64,000 nucleotides of DNA from Baylisascaris procyonis (taxonomy: Eukaryota > Nematoda > Chromadorea > Rhabditida > Ascarididae). Location: NCBI GenBank assembly GCA_037389465.1, contig JAZARR010000179.1, positions 5,242,501 to 5,306,500 on the forward strand, read 5' to 3'. The stretch's first letter is position 1. Each line of letters opens with the position of its first letter. A program made the position numbers and the translations under genes. Below the pieces are notes generated by a model. That model ran no database searches and was not told where the DNA came from. It saw nothing but the letters and a program-made list of their open reading frames with translations. Shown here piece after piece: positions 37,724 to 51,865 of this stretch.

Positions 37724-40700
37724 CATTCCATACGATGGGCATATTGTCTCAGCTTCGCAAATGATGCATTAAATTTCTCTGAAGTTATCGACCACCGAAT
37801 GAATGCTCAAATTTTTATATAACTCACGAGGAAAAAAATTAGTAATATTCTAAACTGTCCGATAAAATTTTCAAATTTTTGATCAATTCGACTAGAAAAA
37901 AATTTTTCCTTTTTCTGAGATCTGTAAAATCGATTGATTCGTATCAAAAATGGATGAGAGGCTAGATGTGTTTTAAATATTTGTATAAAATGCATAAAAT
38001 CAATTGAAATGATAGGCGTAGATGTAAAATTTTTTGTTGTGCTATCTTCTCTACCATGATTTCAATTAATGCAATTATCTTTGTAGTTCTATGTGTGCAG
38101 ATAGACTCATTTTCTCAATGCAAATTCGTCTGCGACTGTATTTCAAAAAATCGATGTAAGCATAAGTGCTCTGGAGTATCATTCGTGTTTAAAGCTTCAA
38201 AGCCTTAAATTAAAGTTATTTAAAGTTTTCTCAAGTTTTTTATCCAAAAATTTTCATGTTACAGCTTATGTAAACCTCCAGTCGTAAAGTGTCTGCAACG
38301 ATTTGTCGCAATGTCTGCCATAGTCTGTCATAAAACCGCCGACGATTCCGAAAGGCATTTTGATGTAATTCAGATTTATGGATCTTGTATAGTATTAATA
38401 GTACCTCGTTTCATATGAGCAGATAAGAGCGACTCTGCACACAAAAAACAATTCAAAACACCTGAGAATTGTGCCGCACCTTTGCATCAGTGCTTTTATC
38501 AGTTACTTCAGCGCTCAAAACAAATAGGAAATTTTCGCAACAAAAAAAAAAATTACAACGTTTGACGGCGAATTTAATGTGCGATCATTTCCGGAAGGAT
38601 AATGCTTATCAGTGATTCTTTGCACTTTACATTCTTTATAGTTCAATTGCCTTTTTCGAAGCTTAAATAATTGTTTTGATCGCCACAAAAAAGCACACTT
38701 CAACTATCAATGCGAAATCAAGTGATTTCATCTTCCGCTTCAGTTTCGAATAACTCAATCAGGAAAAACACAATAATTAACATGTGCTTTGCACGTGCAT
38801 AACACGTGCCATTCATTGTCTTGATTGCTTTCATCTCCTATCGGCTATAGAACTGATTCGTTCTGATATCAATAAAAAGAAAAAGAAAAGTGTAAAATGA
38901 TAAAACAGCACGAATGGTGCAAAATAAACGACTAGTTTTATCATTTCTCCAAAAATATCCTTATCAAAAAAAAGTTTGCTCCAATTCGCCAATACAATCA
39001 AATAAATTCATATTCGCTCAAAATATTCCACTAAATTATTTCATTATAAAATTGTTCATCATATCTCAGACAATTTATACAGATAACACTAATAAAAACG
39101 ATCGATCAACTATGTTGAATAATTCAGCCTTAAAACTTGAGCATTATTATAAGTTTCATTCTAATCTCTTCCAAATCATTAAAAAAATATTCTCCCTTTT
39201 AAATATTAAATTCTCTCTCAAAACTAATATTTCACAGAATAACTGACATTATAATTGTATTGCTCATCGTTGATTTCCTTCGATAAAGTAAATTTCCAAT
39301 ATTTGTCATTATTTTTGGTAATTTCATAGCATCATATACTTGAGTCAAAGTCTCATTTACATATTAAACGATATATTATTTTTTGTAAGTGGTTTTCGAA
39401 TTAAGATAATCTAAAATTTCATTACTGCCTCATCCACCGTGAAATGTGATTAAATGAATCAAAGTTAAGCATGAATTATTGTTAAACATAGTTAAGCATA
39501 TCATTGCTGCAGCATTTATATTCTTTTATCACTCTCTTGCATAAAGTATACTCAATGAAATAATTTACTGCTGCATAAATATCGATACCTTTAGTACTAC
39601 GAAACACAAACGATGTTATTCAATTGAAATTATATACCTATTGTAATTGATATTTTAATATCATCATTTAGCGCAATAAATAAATAATTGCGTTCACTTC
39701 ATTGAATTTCCTCGCATAAAATTCACTAATGTATTTGATAATCTGTTACTTGTGTATCACCTATAATAATAATTACCAATTATACCGATCACCTGCAGAA
39801 ATTAATATGACGTATTTATGCGAGTTCTAAAGACGAAAAAAAACGACAAAAAAAATTGCTCAATCATGCTTCATTTTTTGATGAACATTTCATTTGTTTA
39901 TACATATGTGTCATCGTTTTTTTTTTTCATCGATGCGACTGTTGCAGAAATATTGAGAGTCAAATAAAACTTCTCGTCAATATGTAAATTATTTTGAAAA
40001 TGTGAAGAAATGTTCCATGCATTTATTTTAAATTTAAAAAAAATGAATATGCAAATATGAGAATGCTAGAATATGAAAAATGGATATTTCTTTGAATGTA
40101 AAAATAATTTCTTGAATAGTGACTAAAATTAATCATGTTAATGGTGTCGAATTCACAATCTACACATATGCAAATGCGGCAAACAACCCGTTGACCCTAT
40201 TGCAAGAAAAAGATAAAATTTGCTTATGCTAGCAATAATAGATACGAAAATTTTTGCTATTATTTATGATCATATAAATTGAAGAAATTTTCAAATATAT
40301 GTTCACTAAAATTCTCTACCTTTACTGCAAATTATCTTCGTATAAATCTATTGTATTAAAAAATACAGAAGAAAAAAATTTTCGCTGTAAAAATATTGTA
40401 ATGTATCAAATATTTAAAAAAAAAAACGCAAATTTTTTTTTTTTTGCATCATTCGTAAGTGAAATTTGTGCTTTCACCTGTTTCTTAAAATTTCAGAAAT
40501 TAGTGTTTAAGATATTTGAGATAAAATTAAAGTTGAAAATTTCTTTTTAAATTTCATTAAAATTTGCAACAAACGACAATGTTTTCAAGCTTCAAAGACT
40601 GTCATTAATTTAGTAGAAACGTTATGAAAACAATCGTCATGATATGCGCTTTTATAATTCTTCTCACTAAGTTCACTCATTAAGTCAATCGTATTCAAAT

Positions 40701-42750
40701 GTTCATTCCTGTGTTAAACAATCCCAACCAACCGTGTAAATTTTCTCAAATGATTAGCTATCTATAAAATTGTCCACCCGACTGATTGCAAAACATAACA
40801 AATAAAATGCTCTATATAGCTTCATTGGCCGCTTGATTTAGCGAACCCCGAAAAGAAAAAAAAACCAACGCCTTTGTCATGCCAAAAGTAATTATCGTTG
40901 CATTATGAGCACCATAAGGTATGCAAAAAGCGGTTTGCAGAGAACAACCTAGATGACAGACTGACTAATAAACGACGGTCGTGATTCTATTCGTTATTGA
41001 CAGCTGTAACATTCTATGATAATAATAGAAAAGCAGTAATGTTGTAAAAGGTGAATAATGCTGTTGCTGATCATATAAAAGTTTTTCCTACATGCTACAA
41101 TCACTGCCGACAGCAGCTGTGAAACATTGAAAAAAAATTTGCGCACAATAGTTCGCTTTCGAAGTTTACTCGCTAAATAAAAGCATAAAGACAGACATTT
41201 CTGGGAAATGCTTACATATCTCCGAGGAAAAAAAAAAGAAAATAAATAAAAGTGCAATAAAGTGCAAATAAAGTGAACCAATGATTCAATGCATTCTTTT
41301 CCAGTACTATTCAACATTCAACAGTACTATGTAATTTGATTGCAAATTTCCCGGGAAAAAATGTTACAACACTCTAAATAAATGTAATTATGTTTACATT
41401 GACTTTAGCAATTGCCAACTGATTCTACAATACATTTTCTTTTCAATTTATAAAAAATATCGCCTCAATTCGATTTGATCTAACATAACAATTAAATGGT
41501 TTATTTAATATATTTACATTTATTAATTAATCCAACAAGCTTTAGAAAAATTTATGCAACGAAAACGTCACTATTTATGAAAATAGACGAATAATTAATT
41601 ATCTGCATCACCTTACATGCATTCACTTGTCACTAAGTAAGGTAAATAATTATTTTTTTAGTAAACAATTAGCTGACGTCACTTTATAAATCCGCCTTCT
41701 AATATTGCTCCATTCTGTATATTTTCTATGTAATTAGAATATTCCCTTTTCGGAGGAAATTTCGTTTAAAACCGTTTACGGACACCTTTTTATTGTCATT
41801 GTTCCCTTCAGAAATACTTTACCCTTCTCCTAAAGCTTGACCTCTAGAGACCGAATATTACGGAGGGATAAAATGTTTCATATTTTCTGGCCTCAAGCAC
41901 CTTGAGATCTTTATTTGTGACACCTATGATTTCTCGAAGGTCAATCAGAGCATCGTGGTTCCGAAATACGCAGTAGTAATACGGCGATAAATACGCAATA
42001 CGGCATGTGATAGCAAAAATCGGCAGACCTTACTGTTCGATCGGATGGACGACAAGTCTCTAGCTTAAACATCACAAACCTCATAAAGAATTCGAATTTT
42101 TCTTCGACTATTAGTTATGAAGTGCGATTTTGAGAGAAATCTGGCTTAGAAAATGTGTGTAAGGCGGAGAGGTGAGGAAGGGGGAAAAGAAGAGAGCAAC
42201 ACTACTTCTCGCCTAAATTCCCCCAAAAGTGACACATCAATTTTCTTACAAAAAGAATAAGATTACTTATTCCACCATTGCATCGATAAAATAAATTGAC
42301 AACTGCTATCAGAAGAACTTATTGACATTTTATCATCACTTCGGAAGATGAAAATTGCGGTCATTTATTCGTTCTTGCAAATAAAGGATGCAATTTTTTA
42401 TTTGCAAAATCAAAACATCAATGCTGCAATGGTTATTTTAAAAAAATTAATAAAAATAACAATTGAAATCAAGCGCATTATTTGTTGATAATCTATGAGA
42501 GCGGCTGATGTGACACAAGTAAAATGCTAAAAAACACTTATCACAGTAATGCTTCCTACTGGCCCTACGTATTAATTTATTAGTTATTGTTGTATCTTTT
42601 AACAGGAATCTGAAATATATTTAAGCAAAAAAAAAAAAAATAGAATTTCACAATGAATTTTGCATCGATGAAAACATTAAAAAAATTAGATCATTATTTA
42701 TTTCGAATTGTTTTCTTGTATAATGCACTAAGAAAGTTTATATTTCAATA
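33388..42750. other. Upstream flank of the GSKIP gene and gene-poor DNA
   Basis: A GC-richer patch at 33.79-33.90 kb (GCGGCCGGC, GGGCGGTACCTGGAGGCGG) lies about 0.4 kb upstream of the proposed start and could be promoter-proximal. The rest has no supported gene. At 36527-36805 a short Met-hydrophobic exon and a second open exon could be joined in phase to 67 codons on the minus strand, but the product matches no known family and could be chance. At 41.84-42.06 kb a GC-richer section has stops in all frames checked. Confidence 0.4.
37688..37721. repeat. Short (TA)n microsatellite
   Basis: TA repeat of about 34 bases with one CA interruption. Confidence 0.9.
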
Positions 42751-43524
42751 ATGAAGCTTCAATTTTCAGCCTATTCAACTATTAATCACGGTGCATACCC
42801 TTTGATCTTTCTCTTCGGACGCCGGCAGCTACAAATAATGGTGAGCTCCGAACGAAGAAGTCCAGAACTTCCGATCCTAAATGAAAATTTTCAAGAAATG
42901 AATGATACTTTCGTATTTCTTATAGTGTTTGTTTGTCTCTCGATCTTACCATATGGTTCTGATATAATAACGAAATGGCGATCATTGTGCAGTTCTCGAA
43001 TAATCATAGATTTTCAATAAATCCATAATGACAGAATTTATTTCTTTCATTTTTTTTCTATCCAAGTTGCGATCTTATCTGAGAGATACTTCTCACCTTG
43101 CATTCCTTCTGTATTAAGGGTTATATTTTACCTTTGCATTTTATTAGTGCAATATATGAAATCGACAATTTTTGTAGAAGTGCCATGACTTCTGAGTAAC
43201 TGCGAAAACTCATCCCTCGTTGAGGCTATGAAACGTAAAGGTGAAAGCAATAGAGGGAATAATTGTATTGTGATTGCGTCTGATTCTCTTCTGGATGTTT
43301 TCTTGGAGAATGATTATGCAATCCGCTATATCTGTTTCATGGCTATATCCTTTCTGCTCTTTCCTTGTTTTCAGCTAGCGATGCATCTGTACATTAAGCA
43401 TGCGTTCCATATTCCATACTTCTATCAGCCTCTATCAGCAACTCATCTAGTACCTTCAATTCGTCTGATTCTCTTCAATTTACGATTTATGGAATATTCA
43501 ACGAACTCGGATCGAACACCGTAG
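42751..43524 (+). other. Two open frames of uncertain status
   Basis: Frames 42751-43020 (89 codons, one hydrophobic segment around TFVFLIVFVCLSILPYG) and 43228-43524 (98 codons, a hydrophobic segment around ICFMAISFLLFPCFQLA) lie in a slightly GC-richer section. Neither has splice support, a family motif or a convincing leader, and they are in different contexts. They may be decayed element sequence. Confidence 0.2.
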
Positions 43525-43824
43525 TTTCCAAACGACTTTACATGACGAAAGTGCTCGAGGGCCCTTAATGGTTTCTCCTATACTTGAAGGGATCGCTATT
43601 GCAGTAATACGGCTACTTTAAAGGGAAGATTTGCTGTTTCAGATACTGGGGGATGGTGATTGATTAGATACGCAAAATACTTTCTTCATCGTACCATGCA
43701 GTCTGCCTCATTTACTAAAAATTCTATGCTTTTTAAAAATAAATGAGTCACACCGATGATGCATTCCTTGTGTAGTTTTTTACAAGTAAGATTAGTCAGC
43801 AACAATCCTCAGCATATTACGCGC

Positions 43825-44035
43825 ACATGCATACTCACATGAACACATACGTAGATGTATGCAGACATGGGCAACACACAAGCACATGGAGACAGACACA
43901 AACAGGACATTCACAGACAAACACACGTATGCAAACAGACACAACTATATATGCGCATAAACACAGACAGGGACACGGGTCGATTAAAACGACAGGCGCA
44001 GAAACAAAGACACAAAACAGACACAGAATATTAAC
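43825..44035 (+). repeat. Degenerate ACAGACAC minisatellite
   Basis: About 210 bases of diverged CA-rich units (CACAAACAGGACATTCACAG, ACAGACAAACACACG). The unit vocabulary resembles one arm of the inverted array at 22.7 kb, but here it runs in one direction only. Confidence 0.7.
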
Positions 44036-45894
44036 TGAACAATTGCAGAAATAAGAAATTCGTAAGTTTTAGATTGCGCGTCATTCTTGATGGTGTGATA
44101 AAAACCTTGCTGCATCCGGTGCTTCTCCTCCCACCTACGACGTGACTAACTTACCTAAGAGCATCTCCACCTTGCATACCTATGATTAGCGATTGACGTA
44201 GATTCCAATCTGGACATAATCACTATTGCTGATAAAATAATATCGATCTATTCAATGATCGGTGAAAATGAAAATATAAATTATAAACGCCTGACGGTCA
44301 AAATTATGCATTGAAATGGTGGTAAATCGGTTTTAAAGGCTTGTGAGTGAGCAATGGGAGGAAGGTATGGAAAGGGGAACTCAAAAGAATCATTCATATA
44401 GAAGAACAAGTTTTGCATAAAGGAAATTATTGGTATGATTGATAAAGAAGTGGAAGAATTATTGAAGAATATCGAGAATTACTAAAAGACGAGAAATTGA
44501 ACGAATACTTTAAATCCTCTAAATAGAAGGAATAAATTTAAAAAAAATGGAACTGGATCAAAACCAATCATATGAATATTACCGAAATTTAGCATCGTTT
44601 CGAATTATATAGATGAAAAGATATACATATTAAAAAGATATCTTCAAAGACATAGGATAACCACAATCGTATAACTTTCAATTTACCATATTTCTGAGAT
44701 TATTCTATTTTATCACTAATTATTCTACTTGATGTCTTATGATATCTTATTATAAACTAACCTTTATCATAGGTATGTCTAAATAGGAAACGCAGCACAT
44801 AGACGGTTATATACTATCTGTGGCGCTTCATGCATCCGTTGGTGGGGAAAGATTACAAGGCGATCGCTTGGAGGGGGACGGGGAAAAACAAAGGAAGGGG
44901 AAGAGATAGGAAGAGATAATGAAAGTTGAAGCGTATATCCGCAAATAAAAGAGCGTATATCTACCGAGATATAAAGAATTAAAGGTGAACGAAGTGGAAT
45001 GTAGTCAATTGCACATCAATACGCCCATCAAGGGAATATCGATCTATCAATGCATACATATTTCGCCATTATTTCTACATATTTCTCGAAAACACAAAAT
45101 GATATCATCATTTCTTCTTTCTATTTTTCTCAAAAAGAAAAACAACACACAATCCAATTCCAGTTTTCTAGAGGAGGCCGGAGGAGATGAGAGGGGAGGA
45201 TGGGAAGGAACGGGGAGAGGCAGGGAAGTAAAACAATTTTTTGCCTGAGGGCATTCATCTTTGAAAGAATTCTTATTTGATGCACATGACTGAACTCGTT
45301 TCTACGTATTTCATGACGAAACGCAAAATGACGTCGTTGTTTATTAATGGTGCTTCTCTTAGAAGGAAATCAAGACAAACGCGAAATGCCCAAAGATTTA
45401 CGTCACAAATAATCCGTTTTTTCATCGTTTTTGATAGAAAATTGTTTTCCTGGATTTTGTATTTCATATTTTCCTGGATTTTATATTCTGTGTTTCCCTG
45501 GATTTCATAATTTATATTTTTTATATGTTTCATCGACTAGCACGACTGCTTAAAAATTGCATTTAATTTAAAAAAAGAGCGAATATGTTGCAAATAATGA
45601 TCTTTATTATGAAAGTTCATTTGTTAAAATATCTCTTTGGGGAACAGCTAATATTTGTTTACTCTTTATGGTGTACTTTTAGCACTCTCACGTATCATTT
45701 GAAGAAAACAAGGAAGTAAATTTGAATTAAAAGAAATAAGGAAATCGGAAAAAAACAAATATATTTAGAATAATTCAAAGAGTGAATTTAACAGAAATAC
45801 GCTCATATAATAATTTCCTATCGTTCATATAAAAAACTTATATCGTTTTTTTTCGCTACGGAAGCGGCATCAAAGTGTACCAGAGAGGCATTAA
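44036..45894. other. Gene-poor DNA
   Basis: No supported gene. Purine-rich G/A sections occur at 44.86-44.93 and 45.17-45.24 kb on the plus strand. A short threefold TTTTCCTGGATTT-type repeat lies at 45.44-45.51 kb. Confidence 0.5.
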
Positions 45895-45910
45895 GTCAGA
45901 GCAGGCGGAG

Positions 45911-45958
45911 GTGATATGAAGAGACATGTATTCGTAATGAATGCTGTGTTCATTGAAA

Positions 45959-45997
<39 letters not shown>

Positions 45998-46000
45998 ATG
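45911..46000 (+). mobile_element. Element 3' tail, copy 2, ending in (AAAT)n
   Basis: TGATATGAAGAGACATGTAT and the following bases match the tail at 22241-22306. A 44-base perfect AAAT array (45957-46000) is the terminal repeat. Upstream sequence (45.86-45.91 kb) does not align clearly with copy 1, so the shared part is short. Confidence 0.5.
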
Positions 46001-49000
46001 TTTCGCCATATTGAATTAGTAAAATTCAATTAATCCTATTTCATACTACTTGAATGTTGAAATTTTAGGATATCTCAATTTCCTTCTATATTATTTTTTA
46101 TAATTTTATTTAAGAAATTGTACTTCTTATTTGGCTTGAAATTTAGGATGACCAGTAATTAATTATAGGAATGTACAATAAGATTCGCTAGATGTTGATT
46201 GTTGGTTTCTATTTCGTGATAGAAAATCGCCACTTTGAATCATTCCAACAAACATGACCTTAGTGAATTTAATTGGTTTTGAACATAGTCTATAATCACA
46301 ACGTATATCGAAATTGCTTACGTATGAATTCGTCAGAGACATAATGTTTTCATCTACTCAATAAATGAGGAAAATTACCTTTGAAAGGATTTCCCTCCTG
46401 GCAAGGACTTCACTTCCATATGAAGAAATTAATTAGTGACTATCTCATTATTAGCTGTTTATGCTGTGCTTTCCCATTTATTGCAAATAAAAAAAAACCG
46501 AAATACACAAATTGCGCTTTATCGTTATCAATCGATATATAGCGCTATACATTTTCCTCTTACTATTTTCTTTGCACATATCTCCTTATTAAGTATTCGG
46601 TATAAGCGATGAAGCAAAAATTAAAATACTTAAAATCAAAAAACTTCAAATATTTGTTGCAATTCTTAACGTATCTGTACATGCGCGCTTAAGAAAACTA
46701 TCACCCGTTCGCCGAATTTGCTTGTTTATTTCCATTCATATGATGGAAACTTTATTAAATATCGATAAATTAAAAAAAAAACTTGTAATAAATGAAATAA
46801 TTTTCTTCCAAGTTATAATAAAAAAATCTAATATAAAAGATATTTATTTCGTTATTATAAGTGATCATTATGAGGAATATAAAATTTTGCATTTATTTAT
46901 ATTTTCAACGAAATAAGTCACATGAAGAAAAAAGCGATTGATATCCATATATTTGAGGCGAAATACATCGTTGAGCGCAATAAAAAACTTGTTTTTTTTT
47001 TCTTTTCTTAAATGTCATCGAGCATTAAGCATCTGATGAATAAATTGATGAAGTGGATTAAAAAGCAATTCATCTGTCCTCCTTAGGGCAAGTTTCAAAA
47101 AAAAAAAACAGCTCAATCATGGTCTATAAATGCAGCCTCGTGCTACAGAAGGGAGGCGACATACGAGGACAAAGGAAGAACACTAAAGATATAACCCACA
47201 CGAAGAATATGAGAATTATACCTGCTCATAATGGTGTATCTGAAATAAGTATTGCTGTTTTGCATTGGGCCCTTCCTGCATAGAAACAACAAATGCTTAG
47301 CATATGCTGAGAAAATTTACAAATTCTAGTGGGCAAGTTTCGCTGCCTGGCATCGCTTCGAGAATTGATAGCAAGTAATATTTGGTACGATAATGTGCTA
47401 ATTTTTGTCGAATCATTGGAAGCGATGCCCATATAAAGAGATAGATTTTTAGCTCGTAAAATCTTTTATTGAAATGAATATTTTTGTTTAAAAAAAAATT
47501 GTCGTTAATGTGATATGAATTCGACTTCTTCAAATAACGACCATGGAGATGAATTTTTATTTTTTTATTTTTTTTTTTGAAGTTGACACCGAAAACGGAA
47601 GCATCTCCTATCCTTTCATCTCATTCAGTGCGATATCCAGATTAAAATATTCCTTTAGTGCTTCGACAATATATAATTTTTGTAAAGCAAGAAAGTCAAC
47701 AGCTTATTTCACCTTACTCACTTAGAAAGTACCTCTTAACCCATCAGCAATAATATAAGCTGCTTCAACAATCTCCATCTCGATGCCTCTGTATCTTTCT
47801 TGTTACCTCAGTAGCACATGCTGGATACAAGAAATATTTCCCTTTATATTGTTCTCGAAAAGCCTCAAATAAAAGAGCTAGATGGATGGAACTCGAAGAA
47901 AGAGCCCTATCAATCATCTTGTAAGTCTTTAATTCAAACATGTAGTCCAGCCTCACCTGAACATATAGTGCGTGTCTTTCTGAGTTAATAAAAAGCTGCT
48001 CTTAATATTCCACGAACAAACGAAAACGACTAAACGATATGCGTGTTGGAAATTCCCAAAAATGCGGGTTACATATATATATTTGCACTGCACTTTTGCG
48101 TCAATGAAAAGGCGTAAATTTTCGTTGACAGAATACTCAGAAATGGCACCATCATGTGGGGTCATTGTTTTCGCCGTTATGAAAATGCAATGCGTTCTTC
48201 CTTTTCTCTAATCAAATACGATCTATCGATGTGCAAAAATTAATGGAAAATAGCACCTTTTCAATGAGGAAAAGAAATAAAGAAGAGCCTAGGTAATCTG
48301 GTGCATTATATCTTCCTGCACTTACACCCACTAAGGTAAATAATTACCGGAATAGCTTTAGTGCCTAATAATGCGCTTTCAGTGAAAATAATCCCTTGGA
48401 AAACCCATCAGGTGTTATTGTGTCTGCATAGTGCATCTTGCTACCAGTTTGTACCTCTATAATCAATACCTGCAAAACTTAAGAGTTCGAATTTGGAAAG
48501 TGCATATAATTTACTTCTAAGTGTGGCCTTATTTATGCAAAAATGCAAAAAAGCGGAATTTTTTAATTGTGTAAGAAATTCAAATGTATGAATTCGAAAT
48601 TCAACAGGATTAATAGCGACTGCGAATATTTTGCTTTCCGTTAGGAAAGCACATTGCAATGCAGAGTAATTTTTGCAGAATGTGTTTTTCAACGGTTGTT
48701 TTTTTTTGCACCTGGTTACCTGGAAGTCCATGGCATCGAAGCAAGCTGATCTTTAAAAATGTACGTAAATCTCCCGTCATTGCGGCTCCCTCTTATCAGA
48801 GATTTTCGAGTTGTTTTTTTTTTTCAAAAATCAAAAATTCCCGAAATATTCATACTTCCTCATCGCATTTCAAAGCAATCATCCTATCATCTAATATTTA
48901 TGAAGTACGCTTAACCTCGAATTCCTATCACCTCATAAGAGCAAATTTTACCATAAAATATGCTTGCATTGAGCTTATCAACATATGAGCTTATCAATAA

Positions 49001-50760
49001 AATTTCATCCACTTTGATAAAAATTCTCTCTCTCGGAAAAAAAAAGAATATTCCCAGTTATAGCCAATACCTTATTGAATGTCAAAAAATAGCCAATAAA
49101 AATAGGCAATAAATTGCAATATTGTTGAGTGCAATCGTCTTGATGGGTGCATCATTCCGCACACATACTAAATAATCATAATGTCGCAAATATTTCTGAA
49201 AATAACATAGCACTATCTAAGATTTTCAACTTTTTTTTTTTAAATGAATGATTCAATATCAACAAAAATCAACTAATGATAGATTTCGTTTCTTAGTGAA
49301 AAATTGAGCAGAAATTTTCATTCACTTATTAAAATCACTGACTCAAGTAAATAAAATAAATTCCCTTAGTAAATTTCGTATAATTTTGAGTTGAAATCAA
49401 TCAACCGAATAAATAAATAAATAAACAAATTAATTAATTATCTAGTTGATTAGTTAATTAATTAATCAATTAATTAATTAATTATCAATTAATCAATTAG
49501 GTAAATAAATAAATAAATAAATAAATAAAGTAAATAAATTTAGAAAAAATTCGATTGAATAAATTTACAAATTGAATAGAAATTAGAATAAATGGAATAA
49601 ATAATTCACTTATTTGAGTAGCATGAAACATATTCTCATAAATTCATTCATATTACTCAGTTATCAACAAATTTGTTTGAAAAATTTTTATCCATAGCCA
49701 CTATCTTCGAATTATTTTCTAACGGAAAAGTTTGATTTTTTTTTTTCAAATTTATTGAAAAGTTTCCGCTAGTCTGATGAAATCCAGCTTAACACGGATA
49801 AAAGTAAGTTTCTTATAAAATCCTCTTATGTCCTCTTAGTGTTGCCTGAAATGATAGTCTCCATGTTTTTTCGTCATTTTTCTTTCTTAAAAAAAGAAAA
49901 GTATTTCCCCAGAACAGAACTATTCGCCTTCAATTCTCGACTTTTCGTTTCCTCCCCACACCCCGCCTCCCCCTCCCCACCCCCCAAAACCCTCTCGCCC
50001 TTAAAAAAATATCATCCCAAAAAGCTTAGTGGTACTAGAGCCTAAAAATTCCAATTGTCCTCGCTTGCAGATGCTTTAAGCGATCAGTAAAAAAACTTCA
50101 GAAGCTTCTTAATGAAAACGACCGATTTTTAATCAACGATTTCATTCTCACTATGATAACGCCTATAAGTTTATTACGACAACGAAGAATGGCAAAACTT
50201 TGACATAAGCGAAGAAAAAAAAAAATTAAAGCGCTTTTTTGTATGCGTTCTTTGATATGTTTGGCAGAACTTTTTTGGACAATATTCATAAATTGACTGC
50301 TACAAACATTTGAACTCTTTGTTTATTTGATTGAAATGTGATCATAATTCTTTCCTTGAAAAAAAAATGAAAATAAAAGAAATTTTATAAATATAGTGTC
50401 AAAATTTTCGTATAGATCATTCAAAATGCATACTGCAATTGCTGGAAATTTCATACATTGCAATCACGAAAAGAAATCCTCAAGTTATTTTGAAAAAGAA
50501 TGACTGCTCTGTTAAGTTCTCAGTGATAATTCAGAATCTCGCTTGTGATTATGCCACCATAATAATTGATTGAATTATAGAATAACCTAAGGTTGTATAG
50601 GATATTGCAATAAATCAATGAAACTCTTCTCATAGAAAAATTGCGCAAAATTTCTTCCAACAACTAAACTTTTATAAATGGAAAAGTCGACTAAATAAGC
50701 TTACTTCATTGCCTTATATGCTGTTGTTCCGTCTACCCCAAATATAAGGTAGATCCGCAG
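46001..50760. other. Gene-poor DNA
   Basis: No supported gene. On the minus strand around 47.71-47.99 kb two open stretches in different frames look mildly protein-like (SSSIHLALLFEAFREQYKGK, and IEMEIVEAAYIIADG ending in TAA just before a GTGAGT), but no consistent splice joins them. A minus-strand frame at 47953-48165 begins MTPHDGAISEYSVNENLRLF with no recognised family. Confidence 0.4.
49407..49535. repeat. AAAT / TTAA simple-sequence tract
   Basis: AAATAAAT units flank a central TTAATTAATTAATCAATTAA-rich section, itself largely palindromic. Confidence 0.85.
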
Positions 50761-50767
50761 GCTATAG

Positions 50768-51190
50768 GTCAAGCGGGAATGGTGCGCTGTACAAGGTCTC
50801 AAAGAAGTTCAAGAGCATACGCGCAGATCAGACTACTACCCAGTACGGGTCGATGTGCTTATGCATTCATTCCTGCTGCCAGATTGTTCGAAAGGCCGAT
50901 TGGACCTACTTGTGGCCGTGGAAGCGCTTGAGGAGATCGGCGGCTCTGGGGAGTTCGCCGACGATCGAAGCCATCCTTGTGAACAAGTCCTCGTTTGCCC
51001 ATTTGTTTGTCACCTTATCGTATAAGTGTAATAAACTGTTCGCCCTTATACCTATATCATCTCGCAATTTACTCAACCACATCTCGATAGAGGGTACGGA
51101 TCATCAAGCAGACCTGGACGACTCGACGAGCCAAGTGCAGCTGACCCTTTCACTAATCCCACTTGCTAGAATTCAAATTACTATGCAAAT
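50768..51190. pseudogene. GC-rich coding-like island, both strands open, unrecognised
   Basis: GC is near 50%, far above the flanks. On the plus strand 50768-51025 is open for 85 codons (KREWCAVQGLKEVQEHTRRS, later LLVAVEALEEIGGSGEFADD). On the minus strand 50906-51082 is open for 58 codons from a Met (MWLSKLRDDIGIRANSLLHL, later MASIVGELPRAADLLKRFHG). The same minus frame continues below 50906 with four in-frame stops and readable pieces between them (VQSAFRTIWQQE, MHKHIDPYWVVV, SARMLLNFFETLYSAPF). The minus strand therefore looks like a decayed coding sequence, though the plus frame cannot be excluded. I do not recognise either protein. Confidence 0.35.
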
Positions 51191-51865
51191 TTAGCGAATA
51201 GTTATCAAATTTTTCGCATATTTTACGAAAATATCATTAATTTCCAACGATGAAATCGATTCGCATTGAAAGAATGCAATTTCATATGCGAAGAAGCTAA
51301 ACGGCAATCAATTAAAGCTAACGCATTACGCATTTCACTCGACGCTCATCATAGTGCATTTTATGATTCGCTTATTTTTCAAAAAAAAAAAAAAAAAGCG
51401 CACGTATGCGCCGTTCAGTTTGCACTTTTTTGTTGATATATCCACCTACTCAAGCGTATTTTTAGTGACCGTTTAAAAAACGACTCTTCTACTATAAAGT
51501 ACAATCATCTCAACTAAAACAAAAGAAAAAAAAACAGCATGAAATGTGGAAGAGCAGTTGCTTCTCAAACGACATTTTGGAAATTTTGAATTATTTTTTA
51601 ACAACAAATTCCATCCAAACCATATCTCCCTCATACTTCTATCATTTTATTCCCTCCTTTTATAGTCCATTTTTGACAAACTTCATTTCTATAATCCCAC
51701 TTAAAAATGCGCTAAATTTTTCGTCATAAATATCTATTATTATGTTCACCACATACGTTTTCTCCTTATTGATTGTACTGTTTTATTAATTGCTCACAGC
51801 AAAATGACGCATAATGTGTTGTATGATGATTTCACTAAACAACACATTTAAATCTATGTGAATTT

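Noticed and set aside
47226..48165. Cluster of minus-strand frames that might form a small secreted-protein family with 24 kb and 62 kb frames
   Set aside because: Similarity by eye is too weak, frames shift without splice sites, and no leader or shared Cys spacing holds.
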